A DNA stretch of 64,000 nt from RYN-230 sp963770545 (GCA_963770545.1 CAVYQF010000031.1:62001-126000); one strand, 5' to 3'; positions 1-7,846 are shown, numbered from the stretch's first letter. Program-made: numbers and translations. Notes: generated from the letters alone by a model not told the origin.

Positions 1-225
1 CGGGCCCGGATCGGCGCGGGCTCCCTGGTCGCGGCGGGCACGGTGATCCGGCCGGGGCAGCAGGTCCCGGCCGGGGTGCTGGTGGCGGGGGTCCCGGGCC
101 GGATCGTCCGGGAACTGACCGACGCCGACCGGGCCACGTTCTCCGGCACCGCCGCTCACTACCAGGCCCGCGCCGCGGTGCACCGGAGCGCCCGCTGGAG
201 CGATCTCCCCGCCAATCCCGGATAA
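1..225 (+). CDS. Gamma carbonic anhydrase-like hexapeptide-repeat protein, C-terminus (partial)
   Basis: Only the last 74 codons are present; the gene enters from the left edge in frame 1. The visible protein starts with the end of a left-handed beta-helix (I-G-A-G-S-L-V-A-A-G-T-V-I pattern), then the V-A-G-V-P-G-R-I-V-R-E-L turn that typically closes the helix in gamma carbonic anhydrase and related acyltransferase-fold proteins, and a C-terminal helix with Y-x-x-R. Such proteins are trimers with metal-binding histidines between subunits, but those residues lie outside the window. The family call is good; enzymatic activity cannot be judged. Confidence 0.75.
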   Translation, partial: RARIGAGSLVAAGTVIRPGQQVPAGVLVAGVPGRIVRELTDADRATFSGTAAHYQARAAVHRSARWSDLPANPG

Positions 226-368
226 CTGCCGAGAGGGCCACTTCACCAGTCACTCAAACCACTGTGAGTTCCAGGCGCCCTTTACCGCACCGCAAGACTC
301 GTCGCCTCTGGCTTCTTGGAATCGTTACTGGGGTTCTGGGTAAAATCCCACGTGAGGGTGGTCCAGAA

Positions 369-386
369 ATGACCCTGATGGGTCAT
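369..386. promoter_or_regulatory. Perfect 7-bp inverted repeat, possible operator
   Basis: ATGACCC and GGGTCAT are separated by the four bases TGAT. The repeat lies in the 220-bp gap after the first gene and about 75 bp before the small ORF at 461. Its symmetry suits a dimeric regulator, but no regulator can be assigned and it may instead be a short hairpin. Confidence 0.35.
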
Positions 387-460
387 GCGGGGGCATAGGG
401 CCGCGTCGTAGCCTTGTGGTGTAGCTTCCGCGAATCCGCTTAGCGATGGAGGTGGGCGCG

Positions 461-622
461 GTGCGCGAGCAACTCGATCTTCGCGTCCCCGATCGCGTTG
501 CGCTCGATGAGATCGAGCTGTACGCCGAGGTTCTCAGCGCCGTGGCGATCTGCGACCGTCCCCTGACCGACGCGGAACTGGATGCGGTGCTGGGCATCGA
601 CTCCGTGGTCACGGTCGACTAA
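461..622 (+). CDS. Small acidic protein of unknown function (53 aa)
   Basis: I start it at GTG 461 because a GGAGG Shine-Dalgarno (448-452) lies 8 nt upstream; the in-frame ATG at 446 overlaps that site and has none of its own. The product is acidic and helical, beginning R-E-Q-L-D-L-R-V-P-D and containing a D-E-I-E-L-Y-A-E-V-L helix and a D-R-P-L-T-D-A-E-L-D-A-V-L-G-I segment. Its 3' end overlaps the convergent glnR-mshD stop by 14 bp. I recall similar short ORFs in other actinomycetes but assign no function. The strong ribosome-binding site and lack of low-complexity sequence support a real gene. Confidence 0.6.
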   Translation: MREQLDLRVPDRVALDEIELYAEVLSAVAICDRPLTDAELDAVLGIDSVVTVD

Positions 623-2552
623 GCAGGGATAATTCCCCGGCTGGATGCTGGAACATCACGTCGGTGCCCTGGTGGGCGAAGCCCAGTGACTTATACAGCC
701 GGATGGCCGGTGTGTTGTCCTCGTCAACGTAAAGCATCACCGAGGGCAGGCCGCGGGAGCGCAGGTAACCCAGCCCGGCCAGGGTCAGCGCGCGGCCCAG
801 CCCACTGCCCTGCTCGGCGGGATCCACGCCGACGACGTACACCTCGCCGATGCTCTCCCCGCCTGCGGATTCGTGACCGAGCCCGGCCGGGTTGTCGTTA
901 TCTGACCTGGTATGGACCTTGGTCCAGTGGAATCCGGCCAGTTTCCCGGACCGCTCAGCCAGGAAGAACCCGGCCGGGTCGAACCAGGATTCGCGTTCCC
1001 GCAGGGACAGGTCCTCCGCGGTCCAGGCGCCCTGCTCCGGGTGGCTGGCGAACGCTTTCCGGTTGAGGTCCAGCCAGGCCGGCTCGTCGGCGCCGACAGA
1101 AAAGGTGCGCAGGGTAACCCCGGCCGGAAAGACCGGGGCCGGGAGCGGGTCCGCCAGCGGGCGTTGCATCGTCCACAGTGACCGGATCCGCGTGAACCCG
1201 GCCCGGTCCGCCAGGGCCATGGCCGCGGGCAGGTCGCCGTGGGCCCAGACCCGCAGCGGCTGCGGGGCCGCCTCGGCCAGCAGGGCGCGGGCCAGGGTGA
1301 GCCCGAGCCCGCGGCCGCGGTAGTCCGGGTGGATGACGAGTTCGGCGGCCGGGCCCTCGTCTGGATCACCCGGATCCAGGTGAGCGTAGCCAGCCACTGC
1401 GGGGCCGTCGGTCAGCAGCAGGTTGCGGGCCTGCGCGTCTCCGCCGTAGCGCAGGTGCAGCAACGCGTGCTCAGAGAGCGGGCCAACCGAGTCACGCTCG
1501 GTGGCTGCTTCGGCCAGCGCCAGCACGCGGGCCGCTTGCGCCTCGGTCAGCGGCCCGGTCACTGCGACCACGGAAACCTCGTTCCCGGTGGCCGGGGCGT
1601 TATCGCTGGTCGGCGGGTGCGGCACTGGCTTCCTTCGGCTGGGTCTCCTGTGGCGCCCGGGCTTTCGGTGCTCCGCCCGCCTGTGGCCGGCCCGCGCCGT
1701 GGCCTGTGCTCCGCCCGCCTGTGCTCCGCCCGCCTGTGCTCCGCCCGCCTGAGCTCGGCCTGGCTGTGGCCGGCCCGCCTGGGTGCGGGCTTGCTCATCC
1801 GGGGTCAGGCCGTCCGCTTCGGTCACGCCCGGGTCCAGATCCTCCGGGCGGGAAGACCGGGGAACCCGCCCCTCGTCACCCCCCTTGGCCGGGACGAACC
1901 GGTAGCCCACGTTGCGGACGGTCCCGATCAGGGCCTCGTGCTCGGCGCCGAGCTTGGCCCGCAGGCGCCGCACGTGCACGTCCACCGTGCGGGTACCGCC
2001 GAAGTAGTCGTAACCCCAGACTTCCTGGAGCAGATGGGCCCGGGTGAACACCCGCCCTGGATGCTGGGCGAGGAACTTCAGCAGCTCGAACTCCTTGAAC
2101 GTCAGGTCCAGGGCGCGGGCGCGCAGCCGGGCGGTGTAGGTAGCCTCGTCGATGGCCAGGTCGCCGGACCGGATCTCGTCCGGGGTGGCCGGGGCCAGGC
2201 TGGCCTTACGGCCGATGGCCAGCCGGAGCCTGGCCTCCACCTCGGCTGGGCCGGCCGTGTGCAGGATCACATCGTCGGCGCCCCATTCAGCGGTCACCGC
2301 GGCCAGCCCGCCCTCAGTGACCACGGCCAGGAGCGGGGCGTCCAGGCTCGCCGTGCGCAGCAGCAGGCACAGGCTCCTGGCCTGGGCCAGGTCACGGCGG
2401 GCATCGACCAGGATGGCGTCCGTGGGCGGTGCGTCCGCCAGCGCGGGCACCTCAGGGGGCGCGACACGTACCGTGTGCAGCAGCAACCCCAGGGAAGGAA
2501 GGATTTCAGGAGCCGGCTCGAGGGCCCCGGTGAGCAGCAACAGGTCACTCAT
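609..2552 (-). CDS. glnR-mshD: GlnR-type nitrogen regulator fused in frame to mycothiol synthase MshD
   Basis: One 647-codon frame holds two normally separate proteins. Residues 1-225 are GlnR: an atypical receiver (Asp50 at the phospho-acceptor position) and an OmpR/PhoB winged helix with the L-T-F-K-E-F-E-L-L and V-W-G-Y-D-Y-F-G-G-T-R-T-V motifs of this regulator of nitrogen uptake and glutamine synthetase genes. Residues about 226-325 are an Ala/Gly/Gln/Arg-rich linker with a 15-bp tandem repeat. Residues about 328-647 match MshD, which acetylates Cys-GlcN-Ins in the last step of mycothiol synthesis, with two tandem GNAT domains (R-G-R-G-L-G and Q-G-S-G-L-G acetyl-CoA loops). A GTG at codon 328 (1571-1569) follows ACGAGG, so MshD could also be made alone. 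GlnR starts at ATG 2552 behind GGAGG. A lost stop codon is the main alternative. Confidence 0.85.
   Translation of the reverse strand: MSDLLLLTGALEPAPEILPSLGLLLHTVRVAPPEVPALADAPPTDAILVDARRDLAQARSLCLLLRTASLDAPLLAVVTEGGLAAVTAEWGADDVILHTAGPAEVEARLRLAIGRKASLAPATPDEIRSGDLAIDEATYTARLRARALDLTFKEFELLKFLAQHPGRVFTRAHLLQEVWGYDYFGGTRTVDVHVRRLRAKLGAEHEALIGTVRNVGYRFVPAKGGDEGRVPRSSRPEDLDPGVTEADGLTPDEQARTQAGRPQPGRAQAGGAQAGGAQAGGAQATARAGHRRAEHRKPGRHRRPSRRKPVPHPPTSDNAPATGNEVSVVAVTGPLTEAQAARVLALAEAATERDSVGPLSEHALLHLRYGGDAQARNLLLTDGPAVAGYAHLDPGDPDEGPAAELVIHPDYRGRGLGLTLARALLAEAAPQPLRVWAHGDLPAAMALADRAGFTRIRSLWTMQRPLADPLPAPVFPAGVTLRTFSVGADEPAWLDLNRKAFASHPEQGAWTAEDLSLRERESWFDPAGFFLAERSGKLAGFHWTKVHTRSDNDNPAGLGHESAGGESIGEVYVVGVDPAEQGSGLGRALTLAGLGYLRSRGLPSVMLYVDEDNTPAIRLYKSLGFAHQGTDVMFQHPAGELSLLSRP
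1705..1749. repeat. Three perfect 15-bp tandem repeats in the GlnR-MshD linker
   Basis: The unit TGTGCTCCGCCCGCC occurs three times and degenerates into a fourth copy. Read on the minus strand it encodes the repeating A-Q-A-G-G of the linker. The period is a multiple of three, so copy-number change keeps the two domains in frame. Confidence 0.85.
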
Positions 2553-2663
2553 GGTGCTGCCACCTCCGCCCTGTGAGTCTCTTGCGGGAGAAACTACCCA
2601 TCAATGCACACAAGGACCCGTCGGCGGCATTGCCCGGATCCGATGTGAGCGAGGATAGCGGAC

Positions 2664-2942
2664 ATGAACACAGTGACGTTGCGCTACTGGGCGGCGGCGA
2701 AGCAGGCTGCGGGGGTCGCGGAGGAGACGATCAGCGCCGAAACGCTCGCCGCCGCGCTCGAGGTGGCGCTGTCCTCCCGTGAGCGCCAGGCCGCCGCCGG
2801 AACCGGCACTGACCTGCGGGCCGTGCTCGCCCGGTCCTCGTTCCTGGTCGACGGCACCCCGGTCGGTAGGCGGGCGCCCGAGACGGTGGCCCTGCGAGAG
2901 GCGGCGGTAGTGGAAGTGCTTCCCCCGTTCGCGGGGGGATGA
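2664..2942 (+). CDS. MoaD/ThiS-family ubiquitin-like sulfur carrier
   Basis: The 92-residue protein starts M-N-T-V-T-L-R-Y-W-A-A-A-K, as MoaD-like beta-grasp proteins do, and ends in P-P-F-A-G-G. The C-terminal Gly-Gly is the site that MoeB/ThiF-type enzymes adenylate and convert to a thiocarboxylate, so it probably donates sulfur in molybdopterin or a related pathway. The partner MoaE and activating enzyme are not in the window. It is divergent from glnR-mshD, with 111 bp between starts, and next to sulfur-related genes. MoaD and generic MoaD/ThiS carriers cannot be separated here. Confidence 0.8.
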   Translation: MNTVTLRYWAAAKQAAGVAEETISAETLAAALEVALSSRERQAAAGTGTDLRAVLARSSFLVDGTPVGRRAPETVALREAAVVEVLPPFAGG

Positions 2943-3028
2943 GTGCTGCCGGATCCGCTGCGGGCTGGTCAATCGGTAAAACCTGTCCCATCGTGAACCG
3001 GGCCGCCACATGGGCCGTTACCTGAGTC

Positions 3029-3574
3029 GTGGCACATCACCGCGGGACTCAGGGCGGTCGGCCTACTGAGCGCGCCTGTGACGAGGCGCTGGTCCGTGCG
3101 CTCTACGCGGAGCACGCGGCGCCCCTGCTGCGATATGCCCTCCGGCTGACGAGCGGCGACCGGCAGCGGGCAGAGGATATTGTGCAGGAGACGTTGCTCC
3201 GGGCCTGGCTCCACCCCGAGGCAATCGCGGAGCGCCCGGCCCGCCCTTGGCTGTTCGCCGTAGCGAGGAACCTCGCGGTGGACTCGCATCGGGCCCGCAA
3301 CGCGCGGCCCCGGGAGGTCGGCGAGGCCGCGCTGGAACTGGTACCCGTGGCCGATGAGGCGGATCGCGTGCTCGAATCGTGGGCGGTGGCCGACGCCCTG
3401 GGTGACCTGCGGCCAGAACACCGGCAGGTGCTCGTGCAGACCTATTACCTCGGCCGGTCGGTGGCCGAGGCCGCTTCGGAGCTCGGCATCCCGGGCGGGA
3501 CAGTGAAATCTCGGACGTTTTACGCGCTCAAGGCGCTCAAACTGGCGCTTGAGGAACGGGGGCTCGCGCCATGA
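3029..3574 (+). CDS. ECF-family RNA polymerase sigma factor
   Basis: The 181-residue protein has sigma region 2 at about residues 25-65 (L-Y-A-E-H-A-A-P-L-L-R-Y-A-L-R-L, then A-E-D-I-V-Q-E-T-L-L-R-A-W) and region 4 at about 115-170 (L-R-P-E-H-R-Q-V-L, then G-T-V-K-S-R). The Q-T-Y-Y-L-G-R-S segment resembles the SigL/SigK-type ECF group. Start is GTG 3029. The stop overlaps the ATG of the anti-sigma gene (ATGA at 3571-3574), so the two are translationally coupled. No target promoter with matching elements was identified upstream. Confidence 0.9.
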   Translation: MAHHRGTQGGRPTERACDEALVRALYAEHAAPLLRYALRLTSGDRQRAEDIVQETLLRAWLHPEAIAERPARPWLFAVARNLAVDSHRARNARPREVGEAALELVPVADEADRVLESWAVADALGDLRPEHRQVLVQTYYLGRSVAEAASELGIPGGTVKSRTFYALKALKLALEERGLAP

Positions 3575-4314
3575 CCGGCTCAGCGGAGTGCCGTGACATC
3601 CGGCATGCGCTCGGTGTCTACGTGCTCGGGGCCATAGATCCCGCCGAGCGCTCGATGGTAGACGCCCACCTGAGCACGTGCCCGGAGTGCCGCGAGGAGC
3701 TGGCCGGGCTGGCCGGCCTGCCGGCCTTGCTGCGGCGTATCCCGGTCGGTGAAGCCCAGCAGCTGGCCGACGATGACCTGGACGAACTGGCCGGCGACGG
3801 CCTGCCTGGGCCCGAGGTCCCCTCCGGGGAGATGCTGAATTCGCTGCTCGGCCGCACGGCCCAGGTTCGCCAGGCCCGCCGGTGGCGCGGCCTGGCCGCC
3901 GCGGCGGCGGTGGTCCTCGTGGCCGGGATTGGCGGGGCAGCCGGGTGGAGCGCCGTACACCACGCCGCGGGAAGCGGCAGTGACGCAGGCGACAGTAACT
4001 CAAGTGTGCCCGCCGGCTTCACCTCGGTGTCCGCGACTGACCCGGTCACCCACGTGGGCGCGACCGTCCGGTACGCGGCCCAGGACTGGGGCACCGTGCT
4101 GGATACGCGGGTGGATAACGTTCCGGCCGGGGACCGGTGCCAGCTCCTGGTCACCGACTCCAGCGGCCACACCACGGTCGTGGGCAGCTGGACGACTAGG
4201 TATGACGAGAGCGCGGTCTGGTACCCCGGCTCGTCGGGGGTCACGCTGGACAGCGTGCGCAGCTTCGAGATCACGTCCCAGGGCAAGGTCCTGGTGAAGG
4301 TCCCGGCGCATTAA
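3571..4314 (+). CDS. Membrane-anchored zinc-finger anti-sigma factor
   Basis: The N-terminus carries the ZAS motif H33-x3-C37-x2-C40, which holds zinc in anti-sigma factors that sequester ECF sigmas. A region of about 60 residues leads to one transmembrane helix at about residues 105-127, preceded by R-R-W-R. About 120 residues then lie outside the membrane and resemble the anti-sigma-K C-terminal domain (repeated beta-strands, ...G-S-W-T-T-R-Y...). It very likely holds the upstream sigma at the membrane until an extracellular or redox signal. Codon use matches the neighbours. Confidence 0.88.
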   Translation: MTGSAECRDIRHALGVYVLGAIDPAERSMVDAHLSTCPECREELAGLAGLPALLRRIPVGEAQQLADDDLDELAGDGLPGPEVPSGEMLNSLLGRTAQVRQARRWRGLAAAAAVVLVAGIGGAAGWSAVHHAAGSGSDAGDSNSSVPAGFTSVSATDPVTHVGATVRYAAQDWGTVLDTRVDNVPAGDRCQLLVTDSSGHTTVVGSWTTRYDESAVWYPGSSGVTLDSVRSFEITSQGKVLVKVPAH

Positions 4315-4336
4315 CGGCGTACCGGCCGGGAATGGG

Positions 4337-4807
4337 ATGGGTCGCGGGCACGCTGTAGTCCGCGTGATAGGCGGACTCATCGCGTGCGTGGTCGTCCTGG
4401 CCGGGGCCACGGCGTTCGGGGTGGCCTGGCGCCGCCGGAACGGCAGGCTGACCGCACCCGGGCCGGCGGCCCCCGGGTCGGCGCGCGGCGGCGCCCCCCA
4501 GCTCGGTGCCGCCGAGCTGGGCCAGCCCCTCGGCCCCCGGGCTACGCTGCTGCAGTTTTCCTCGGAGTTCTGCACGCCGTGCCGGGCCACCCGGCAGATC
4601 CTGGCCGACGTGGCCAGCGGCACCGAGGGGGTGCGGCACGTGGAGGTGGACGCGGGCGAGCGGATGGACCTGGTCCGCCTGCTGGACGTGCGGCGCACCC
4701 CCACCGTGTTCGTGCTGGGGCCCGACGGCAGGGTCGCCCGGCGGGGCAGCGGCCTGATGAACAAGGCCGACGTACTACAGGCTCTGGGCGAAGTCCGTGC
4801 GGGCTGA
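4337..4807 (+). CDS. Membrane-anchored thioredoxin-like protein
   Basis: The 156-residue protein has an N-terminal membrane anchor (residues about 8-30), a Pro/Ala-rich linker and a thioredoxin fold with redox motif C79-T-P-C82. The cis-proline occurs in R-R-T-P-T-V-F-V-L, and G-P-D-G-R-V ends the fold. Orientation is probably extracytoplasmic, since basic residues follow the helix only weakly. It lies directly before the sulfurtransferase operon, in an arrangement I recall from Streptomyces, which suggests a role in sulfur or redox handling. It differs from the 42294 thioredoxin, which is a lipoprotein of the cytochrome c cluster. Confidence 0.82.
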   Translation: MGRGHAVVRVIGGLIACVVVLAGATAFGVAWRRRNGRLTAPGPAAPGSARGGAPQLGAAELGQPLGPRATLLQFSSEFCTPCRATRQILADVASGTEGVRHVEVDAGERMDLVRLLDVRRTPTVFVLGPDGRVARRGSGLMNKADVLQALGEVRAG

Positions 4808-4892
4808 TAACCTACCGAAAGGGTGGGGAGTGACACCGGGGCCGATGGCGCATACCATCAGGGACGTGATTTCCCTGGCCACCCCGGATGAC

Positions 4893-5006
4893 ATGCTGCT
4901 CGGCGGCCGGTCTCGGCTGCTGCTGACCAGGCGGCGTGTCGTGGACTACTGTCACGTCGCTGCCGCGCTGTGTCCGGGCCTGCCCGGCCTGCAGGGCCGT
5001 TCCTGA
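4893..5006 (+). CDS. Cysteine-containing leader peptide upstream of the sulfurtransferase operon
   Basis: This 37-codon ORF ends 113 bp before the DUF4395 start. Its core L-L-T-R-R-R-V-V-D-Y-C-H-V-A-A-A-L-C resembles the short T-R-R-R-x-V-D-x-x-R/H-V-x-x-A-x-C peptides that precede sulfur-assimilation genes in actinomycetes. An in-frame GTG at 4866 is an alternative start. Two Cys codons followed by a GC-rich hairpin (5017-5035) fit cysteine-responsive attenuation of the kind shown for mycobacterial short ORFs; that mechanism is inferred here. The start codon is uncertain. Confidence 0.65.
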   Translation: MLLGGRSRLLLTRRRVVDYCHVAAALCPGLPGLQGRS

Positions 5007-5016
5007 GCCCCAGGCG

Positions 5017-5035
5017 GGCCGGCCAGCCCCCGGCC
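5017..5035 (+). promoter_or_regulatory. GC hairpin after the leader peptide, possible attenuator
   Basis: GGCCGG (5017-5022) can pair with CCGGCC (5030-5035) across a 7-nt loop, starting 11 nt after the leader stop. No U-tract follows, so Rho-dependent or translational control is as likely as intrinsic termination. Confidence 0.35.
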
Positions 5036-5119
5036 AGCCCACCTGATGAGCGCGGCCCGCAGGCGGTCCGCCGTGTTCTGGCCTGATCCTGCCGATCCCG
5101 CACAAGGGAGATATCACTG

Positions 5120-5575
5120 ATGAGCGTCGATCCCAGGGGTCAGCGTTTCAACGCCACACTGACCGCCATTGTCCTGGTCATAGTCCTGATCACCGGCAGC
5201 GGATGGCTGCTGGGGTTCCAGGCCGTGGTCTTCGGTATCGGAGCGGTGTTCGGGCTCCGGTACGCGCCGTACGGCTTCATCTACCGATTCGCGGTCCGGC
5301 CCCGCCTGGGGCCGCCGGCCGAGATGGAGGCCGAGGCGCCGCCACGGTTCGCCCAGGGCGTGGGGCTGGTATTCGCCATCATCGGGGTGATCGGGTACGC
5401 GGCCGGGGTGGTACCTCTGGGCATGGCCGCCGCGGCGGCGGCACTCGCCGCGGCGTTTCTCAACGCAGCCTTCGGGTTCTGCCTGGGCTGCGAGATGTAT
5501 CTGCTTATCAAACGACTCCGGCGCGGCCGCCAGGGGATGGCTGCCCCGGAGTCCGACAAGGAGGTTGCTGTATGA
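5120..5575 (+). CDS. DUF4395 integral membrane protein
   Basis: The 151-residue protein has about four hydrophobic segments (near residues 12-32, 33-50, 78-98 and 100-125). A conserved C-L-G-C pair lies at the end of the last one (F-G-F-C-L-G-C-E-M-Y). DUF4395 proteins commonly sit beside thiosulfate sulfurtransferases, which suggests passage or handling of sulfur species across the membrane, with the CxxC as redox or sulfur site. ATG 5120 follows AAGGGAG. Its stop overlaps the next start (ATGA, 5572-5575). Confidence 0.85.
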   Translation: MSVDPRGQRFNATLTAIVLVIVLITGSGWLLGFQAVVFGIGAVFGLRYAPYGFIYRFAVRPRLGPPAEMEAEAPPRFAQGVGLVFAIIGVIGYAAGVVPLGMAAAAAALAAAFLNAAFGFCLGCEMYLLIKRLRRGRQGMAAPESDKEVAV

Positions 5576-6414
5576 GCCGTCCAGACGTCCTGGTGGACGC
5601 AGACTGGGTGGAGGAGCACAAGGATGACCCGGGGGTGGCCATCGTCGAGGTAGACGAGGACACCAGCGCGTACGACACCGGGCATATCCCGAACGCCATC
5701 AAGATCGACTGGAAGCAGGACCTGCAGGACCCGGTGCGCCGGGACTTCGTGGACAAGGCCGGTTTCGAGGCCCTGCTGTCTGAGCGCGGGATCTCCAACG
5801 ACGACACCGTGATCCTGTACGGCGGGAACAACAACTGGTTCGCCGCGTACGCCTACTGGTACTTCAAGCTCTACGGGCACCAGAACGTGAAGCTGCTGGA
5901 CGGCGGGCGCAAGAAGTGGGAGCTGGACTCCCGCGAGCTGGTCAAGGACCTCCCGGACCGGCCCAAGACGTCCTACACCGCCCAGGAGCAGGACACGGCG
6001 ATCCGGGCCCTGCGCGACGAGGTGCTGGCGGCCATCGGCAAGCGCAACCTGGTCGATGTGCGCTCGCCCGACGAGTTCTCCGGCCGCCTGCTGGCCCCCG
6101 CTCACCTGCCGCAGGAGCAGGCCCAGCGCGGCGGGCACATCCCCACCGCGAAGAACGTGCCCTGGTCCAAGGCGGCCAATGACAACGGCACGTTCAGGAC
6201 CGACGACGAGCTGCGGACCCTCTACGGGGACGAGGCCGGGCTGGACTTCGCCAAGGACACCATCGCCTACTGCCGGATCGGCGAGCGCTCCGCGCACACT
6301 TGGTTCGTCCTGCACGAGCTGCTCGACCAGCCTTCTGTAAAGAACTACGACGGCTCCTGGACCGAGTACGGCTCCCTGGTGGGCGTGCCGATCGAGCTGG
6401 GTGATGGCCGGTGA
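5572..6414 (+). CDS. Thiosulfate/3-mercaptopyruvate sulfurtransferase (tandem rhodanese)
   Basis: Two rhodanese domains make up 280 residues. The N-terminal one is catalytically silent (D-T-G-H-I-P-N-A motif). The C-terminal one carries the active-site loop C234-R-I-G-E-R-S, which forms the persulfide during sulfur transfer from thiosulfate or mercaptopyruvate to an acceptor. The C-R-x-G-E-R-S loop is the CysA/SseA thiosulfate type. The frame stays open far upstream, but ATG 5572 is the right start: it overlaps the DUF4395 stop, follows GGAGG and gives the normal family length. The GTGA overlap at the other end couples it to DUF1416. Confidence 0.92.
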   Translation: MSRPDVLVDADWVEEHKDDPGVAIVEVDEDTSAYDTGHIPNAIKIDWKQDLQDPVRRDFVDKAGFEALLSERGISNDDTVILYGGNNNWFAAYAYWYFKLYGHQNVKLLDGGRKKWELDSRELVKDLPDRPKTSYTAQEQDTAIRALRDEVLAAIGKRNLVDVRSPDEFSGRLLAPAHLPQEQAQRGGHIPTAKNVPWSKAANDNGTFRTDDELRTLYGDEAGLDFAKDTIAYCRIGERSAHTWFVLHELLDQPSVKNYDGSWTEYGSLVGVPIELGDGR

Positions 6415-6743
6415 GCGGCGCAGAGGTGAATGCAGCGGTGAGTGCGGACGGGTGCGGGGCACCCGCAGGTGGCGCGGCCCTCCCGGCCGACGTGGGCAAC
6501 GAGGCCGTGGTACAGGGGCGCGTGACCCGCGACGGCGAGGCGGTGCCGGTCGGCTACGCCAGGCTGCTCAATGAGGGCGGCGAGTTCGTCGCGGAGGTGC
6601 CGCTGGGCACCGACGGCGGGTTCCGTTTCTTCGCGGCCCCGGGCCGCTGGACGGTGCGGGTTCTCGCGCCGGGCGGGGTGAACACCGACCGGCCGGTAAC
6701 CGCGGAAACCGGCCGGGTGGCCGCGGTGGAGGTCAGCGTCTAA
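6411..6743 (+). CDS. DUF1416 (SseC-like) protein of the sulfurtransferase operon
   Basis: The 110-residue protein begins at GTG 6411, overlapping the sulfurtransferase stop. It has a carboxypeptidase-regulatory-like beta-sandwich pattern (V-V-Q-G-R-V-T-R-D-G-E-A-V-P-V-G-Y-A-R-L-L, then G-G-F-R-F-F-A-A-P-G-R-W-T-V-R-V-L). Mycobacterial SseC is encoded next to the CysA/SseA sulfurtransferase in the same way. The molecular role is unknown; context points to sulfur transfer. Confidence 0.85.
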   Translation: MSGAEVNAAVSADGCGAPAGGAALPADVGNEAVVQGRVTRDGEAVPVGYARLLNEGGEFVAEVPLGTDGGFRFFAAPGRWTVRVLAPGGVNTDRPVTAETGRVAAVEVSV

Positions 6744-6994
6744 AGCGCAGGCTGGTCATGGGTAGCGCGGGGCGGGTGACGCTGGTCACCCGCCCCTCAG
6801 CTGTGTCGGCCAGCCGGGATAGTCCTCCGAGGTCCCCGCCTGTTCATCTGCTTGTCAGGTTCGTCTTGCCCGGCCGTTCACCTGAGTGTCATCTTCGATC
6901 CCTATCAAGGGAGGTGGCCAGGGGTGGTACCAGCCTGGCCCGCGACCATCCCGGCGACGAGGCGGCCCTCACTCGTGTCTCTGCGAAATGCGGT

Positions 6995-7846
6995 ATGACC
7001 GACATCCGCGGGGACAGGCACGTCCAGGCGGCAGCGTCAGGCCGGGCCACGGCCGCCAGCGTGCTCGCGGAGCGGATGGCGGCCGCCTTGCTGCACCACG
7101 AGCCAGGCTGGCGGCTGCCCCGGCACACCGCGCTGGCCCGCCGCTACAACGTGACCACGGCCGAGATCGACGCGGCGATCGAACTGCTCGCGGCGCGGCA
7201 CCTGCTTACCCGGCTGCCTGACGGCCAGGTATTCCGGGCCAGCCCGGCCGAGTACCGGCTCGTGCTGGAGGGACTGCCCGGTTTCGCCACGCAGGTCGAC
7301 CCGATGGGTGGCCAGATGGTCTGCAAGAGCCGCACCGTGTCCAGGCGGCGCCCCGCGGAAGATGTCGCCCGGGCGCTCGGCCTGCCGCCCGGCCACGAAG
7401 TGCTCACCATCCGCTGCCTGTGGACGGTAGGCGGCGAGCCCGCCGCATACTCGACCAGCTACCTGCCCCCGCAGATGGAAGGGCTGGCCGGGGAATTGGC
7501 CGGCGCGCCATCGCCGACCGGGCCCACGCCGCGGCACACCCGCCCCCGCGCCTTCCAGGTGGACTTCCAGCCGCCCGCCCCCGCGGTAGCCCGCAGCCTG
7601 CGGCTGTCCGCCGGTGAGCCGGCCGCCACGGTCACCATCCGGACCGAGGACGCTGCCCAGCCGGGCGTGCTCGCCCTGACCGTAGCCGTCCTGAGGCCCG
7701 ACCTGTTCCGCATCGTGGTGGAGTCCCCGGGGATTCCCAGCCCGCCGTCGGCCCGGAGGGTCCGCCGGGCGGTGGCTGGACACATGCCCTGGACGGCGAG
7801 GAAGCTTGACCGCAAATCCCTATCTCTGCGACGGAAGGCTTTGCTC
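6995..7846 (+). CDS. GntR-family-like transcriptional regulator (reads into phoU)
   Basis: From ATG 6995 the protein has a GntR-type winged helix (about residues 20-75: A-x-x-L-A-E-R-M-A-A-A-L-L, W-R-L-P-R-H-T-A-L-A-R-R-Y-N-V) and then a UTRA-like effector domain (E-D-V-A-R-A-L-G-L-P-P-G-H-E-V-L-T-I-R, ...A-Y-S-T-S-Y-L-P). The frame does not stop but runs straight into PhoU, so the end given is simply the PhoU start. In another frame a TGA is reached at about 7810, so a frameshift near 7790 may hide the real stop. It may alternatively be one fused ORF, 6995-8314. The effector is unknown. Confidence 0.65.

Noticed and set aside
1239..2576. Open frame of 445 codons on the plus strand
   Set aside because: It is antisense to glnR-mshD, has low-complexity composition, no ribosome-binding site and no family resemblance; such shadows are expected at this GC content.
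2664..6743. Complete molybdenum-cofactor locus
   Set aside because: Only a MoaD-like carrier is present; the neighbours concern sigma control and sulfur transfer, so no Moco operon can be claimed.
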